Shown: piece after piece, positions 61,399-64,000 of the stretch
Numbering within the stretch: the stretch's first letter is position 1
How the letters are laid out: every line of letters starts with the position of its first letter
NCBI GenBank assembly: GCA_943737045.1
Contig: CALSFV010000214.1
Coordinates: forward strand, 62,001-126,000
Length of the DNA stretch: 64,000 nt
DNA from: Parapristionchus giblindavisi
Taxonomy: Eukaryota; Nematoda; Chromadorea; Rhabditida; Diplogasteridae
Direction: 5' to 3'
Made by a program: the position numbers and the translations under genes
Notes under the pieces: generated by a model
The model's input: the letters and a program-made list of their open reading frames with translations, nothing else
What the model was told of the DNA's origin: nothing
The model's database searches: none

Positions 61399-64000
61399 TA
61401 TACCGAAGAGGGCGGGACACTCTGCTCTTCGGGCGTACGGCACTCGCTGAAAATATCGATTGAATTTGGACGAATTTTAAAAAATAAATCATGACGAATT
61501 TTTATAATCGAATCAACTACTATACTTGTATAGGAAATGCTGTATTCGCTTCCACGTCTCTTGATTGTTCTCAAGGTTATTGTGGTTTGTGTCCTTGACC
61601 CAAAGTGGTTCCACCTAAGAATACTGTATCTTGGAAGTACGGTAGGAATACGGTATACGGTAACGTTTTCAATCAATAACCTTGTTCGGAGCGCATTCGT
61701 AGAGCGCATATCCATGGTCGACCGGAACGATGTTATCGTCGAGACCGTGACAGATCAGAATGGGCACGGTGACCTGGGTGATCTGCAATAGACATGTCCT
61801 CGACCGGGAGTCGAACCAACAACCTTCGGTGTGCCAAACTATCACACAACCACTATGCCACAGGTGATATAAATTTACTCTTTCTTTGGAGCGGAACTTG
61901 TCCAGATAGGGTCGCGTTCTCTCAAAGGGACGATTGAAGCACAGTCGACGCCAAATGAGCACTCGTACCATCGAAGTGATGGGAGCTAGCAGAATGAGTC
62001 CTGAGATAAATCATCTTAGGGTTACGGTATTTTGAAAATCTTCGTGATATGGTATTTGGAAAATCTTAACTTATATACGGTAGTTTTCAGCGCGATTAAG
62101 GTAGATAATTGACATAATTACACAACAATATGACAGGAAAGTACAGTATCTCGTATGATGATAGGGCACTTACAGAAAATATGCCTTATCGATAAGGGAA
62201 TGATTCCCTGGAAAAGTGTCTATGCGGTATTTTCCCTCATAGATAACGGAATTCGATCCTATTCCCTTACCTATAAGGGAATGTTTCTAGTACCCATAAG
62301 AGAAGAATTCCATAGATAAGCGTTGCTAGATAATTTTTTCTGTGTGGGGTACGGGGAATTATAAGGGAATTCGACCCTATTCCCTTTTATCTGGGGGGGG
62401 GGTACGTTAGGTGAATGCGTTCTCTCACCTGCGACGTTCGGCTGCAGCTCCGACAGCAGCATGATGGATGCGGCCGTACCGATCGAGTAGCCGTATATGA
62501 TGATGCGGGCAGGATCGACGCGGAGAATATCGGTTGTGTGCTGGAAATAGGATTGCGTTTGGACACACTGTAAGGGTTATTTTCTCGATTCTATTTCGTC
62601 GAAAGAGCAGATAGTGAAGGACCATCAAGAGAGATGAGATATTGCAAGATTAATCGATGTATAGATGCATGAAAAACCCATTGATCTATTAAGGATCCCC
62701 TGCCTGACCCACCGCACCAATGTGCGAATGTGATAACTTATTATAAGGGATACGGTTGTGTACTGTACTCATAAAACTAGCGGTTTAGGGAACTGTACTC
62801 CCGAGGGTTAGGATAGGGTACCGCACGCGAGGGTATAAAGGGTGCGGTACTATATTCTGAAAAATACGGTAGGGCACTGTACTCGCGAGGATTGCAGTGA
62901 GATTACTGTATAGGAATGGGTACGGTGGCTAAGATACTGTACATTGTATACGGCTTCGATATCGGCGAACAGACTCTTCTCGGAGGATCCACCACTGCTG
63001 ATACCGTATCCCGAGTAATCGTACATTATAACATCACAGTCGAGGAAACTGGAATAGATAAAGTCAGTTCACGATAGTATTCGAGTGTTAACTACCGTAT
63101 ACCTTGTCATGTCGACTATGGACGGCACTCCATTGAGATGGTCAGAGATGTCACTGCCATTCGGATGCGAATAGATTATCGTGTAGCGAGGTTTGCGAGA
63201 TGGCGCCCGAGCGCACACGCATGCCAGATACTGTAGACACCATAATTAATGGATAAAGAATACCTGGGTATTTAAAGGGAGAGTTTCCCATAAATATATT
63301 GATTGAAATTTCGAAAATGTTCGAAAGTGAAATTTTGTCCCACCACGAATTGACGAACTATCATACTGTAGTTTAACAAATGCGCGATTGATTTCCATGC
63401 TGGAGCTTGGCTGGAGCATCGATATTCGATGCAAATCACATATTGATGCAGTGTATGCTAATCGAAATTTGATTTACATAAGGAATATCTGTGCTGTTTC
63501 TTATTATAACCCGTCTATGCAAATGTGTCACATCTTGGACAGACATATCACTTTCCAACAAAGCGCTCACATCTCTAATTGGCCGAGTGGTCTAGGGCGC
63601 TCTCTTTCGCCGTGCCTGAAGGGTTCGAATACCAGATTGGGTCGTGATTTTTGCTGATTTCTTTGAAATGCTCTAGTTCGACTTTTCCGTATTCGACTCC
63701 CGCCAATTTGAACGTATAATTCTCCAAGGGATACCGTCCCTTTAAGACACTAAGGCTCTAATAAGTTAATTAAGTGACTTATGTCAGGTTACTCACATGC
63801 TTCTTTTTCGTCTGAACTATGAAACACTCAATATTTCTTTTAGGCGGGTAGCAGGCATGCTCCAGACCGAACGACCACTCCTTTCTCATTGAATCCCTAA
63901 AAATGAATGACGATATGGCTTTATTTATTCATTTAATTACTTATTGGCCTTTCTTAGAATGACTCGCTTCGTATCCTCTGATTCACTAAAGAAGTAGTAC
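61239..64000 (-). CDS. ABHD17-like serine hydrolase, 5' end outside window
   Basis: Nine minus-strand exons, in phase: 64000-63941 (partial), 63896-63797, 63230-63103, 63048-62943, 62567-62429, 62000-61879, 61782-61681, 61614-61526, 61446-61239. The alpha/beta-hydrolase order is clear: YTIIYSHPNGSD, CDVIMYDYSGYGISSG, nucleophile elbow IIIYGYS(I)GTAAS, LLAPITSMVRV, acid residue in ICHGLDDNIVP, and the His of VEPLWVKDTNHNN. These match the ABHD17 depalmitoylase group. The ABHD17 catalytic triad Ser/Asp/His is all present. The last exon runs into the palindrome at 61398, which replaces the final few residues and stop with about 50 element-derived residues. Introns hold tRNA-like sequences (61795-61868, 63570-63655). 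Confidence 0.85.
61795..61868 (-). other. tRNA-derived sequence filling a 96-nt intron
   Basis: The intron between the sixth and seventh visible hydrolase exons (61783-61878) is nearly all tRNA-like on the minus strand: A box TGGCATAGTGG and B box GGTTCGACTCC at tRNA spacing. The acceptor and T stems do not pair properly, so it is a tRNA-derived relic (SINE-like), not a functional tRNA gene by eye. Confidence 0.6.
62150..62400. repeat. Inverted-repeat-rich intron segment
   Basis: Repeated phrases ATAAGGGAATTCGACCCTAT / TTCGATCCTATTCCCTTA and a G10 run at about 62393-62402, inside the intron between the fifth and sixth visible hydrolase exons. Probably a small foldback element; ends not clear. 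Confidence 0.5.
63570..63655 (+). other. tRNA-Leu/Ser-like relic in a hydrolase intron
   Basis: TTGGCCGAGTGGTCTAGGGC (A box TGGCCGAGTGG) followed by GGTTCGAATAC (B box with one change). It lies antisense in the intron 63231-63796. A complete cloverleaf was not found; it could be a SINE head. Confidence 0.5.

Overview
This looks like nuclear DNA of a nematode. Coding exons are short, many introns are about 45-60 nt with strong TTTCAG-type 3' splice sites, there is a nematode-style seven-transmembrane chemoreceptor, and Tc3-like, mariner-like and palindromic transposons are dense. The species cannot be told from the sequence. Most of the window is mobile or foldback DNA. At least eleven inverted-repeat or palindromic elements of 0.3-3.3 kb lie between genes, inside introns, inside one another, or directly on splice sites and coding exons. 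All gene models below were spliced by hand from phase-compatible GT..AG sites; no computation was run.

Left part (1-27 kb): an inverted-repeat element at the edge; a decayed mariner (3203-4477) among copies of a TIR element; a head-to-head inverted duplication of one gene, whose minus-strand copy (7395-8354) carries 48-residue tandem repeats and whose plus-strand copy (9783-13008) is a longer C2H2-like zinc-finger gene with an in-frame stop, ending in a 3.3-kb palindrome (12995-16295). Next come a CR1-like LINE with a TTA-flanked palindrome inside its reverse transcriptase frame, and a run of palindromes (21841-26254), one of which shares a 1-kb core with the 12995-16295 palindrome.

Middle (27-54 kb): an intact 315-residue chemoreceptor with a Tc3-derived palindrome in an intron. 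Then three tandem paralogs of an unrecognised secreted, Thr/Pro-rich family: P1 (34177-38290, intact), P2 (38704-44148, intact but with a 2-kb palindrome placed exactly on a 3' splice site) and P3 (49350-53361, a broken remnant). P3 is split at a 5' splice site by a 2.6-kb unit: two direct copies of a hAT-like element flanking the 3' part of an unrelated gene, the whole bounded by one 8-bp target duplication. A (AAT)n tract of about 228 units and a nested stack of elements lie between P2 and P3.

Right part (54-64 kb): a minus-strand region with a tandem array of 138-bp exon-plus-intron units, a 1.9-kb palindrome, and a minus-strand ABHD17-like serine hydrolase gene running off the window. The 1.9-kb palindrome sits in the hydrolase's last coding exon and supplies a new C-terminus; one of its introns (96 nt) is almost entirely a tRNA-like sequence.

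Main limits: exon borders come from splice consensus and phase only, superfamily calls come from ends and target duplications, and no homology search was possible.
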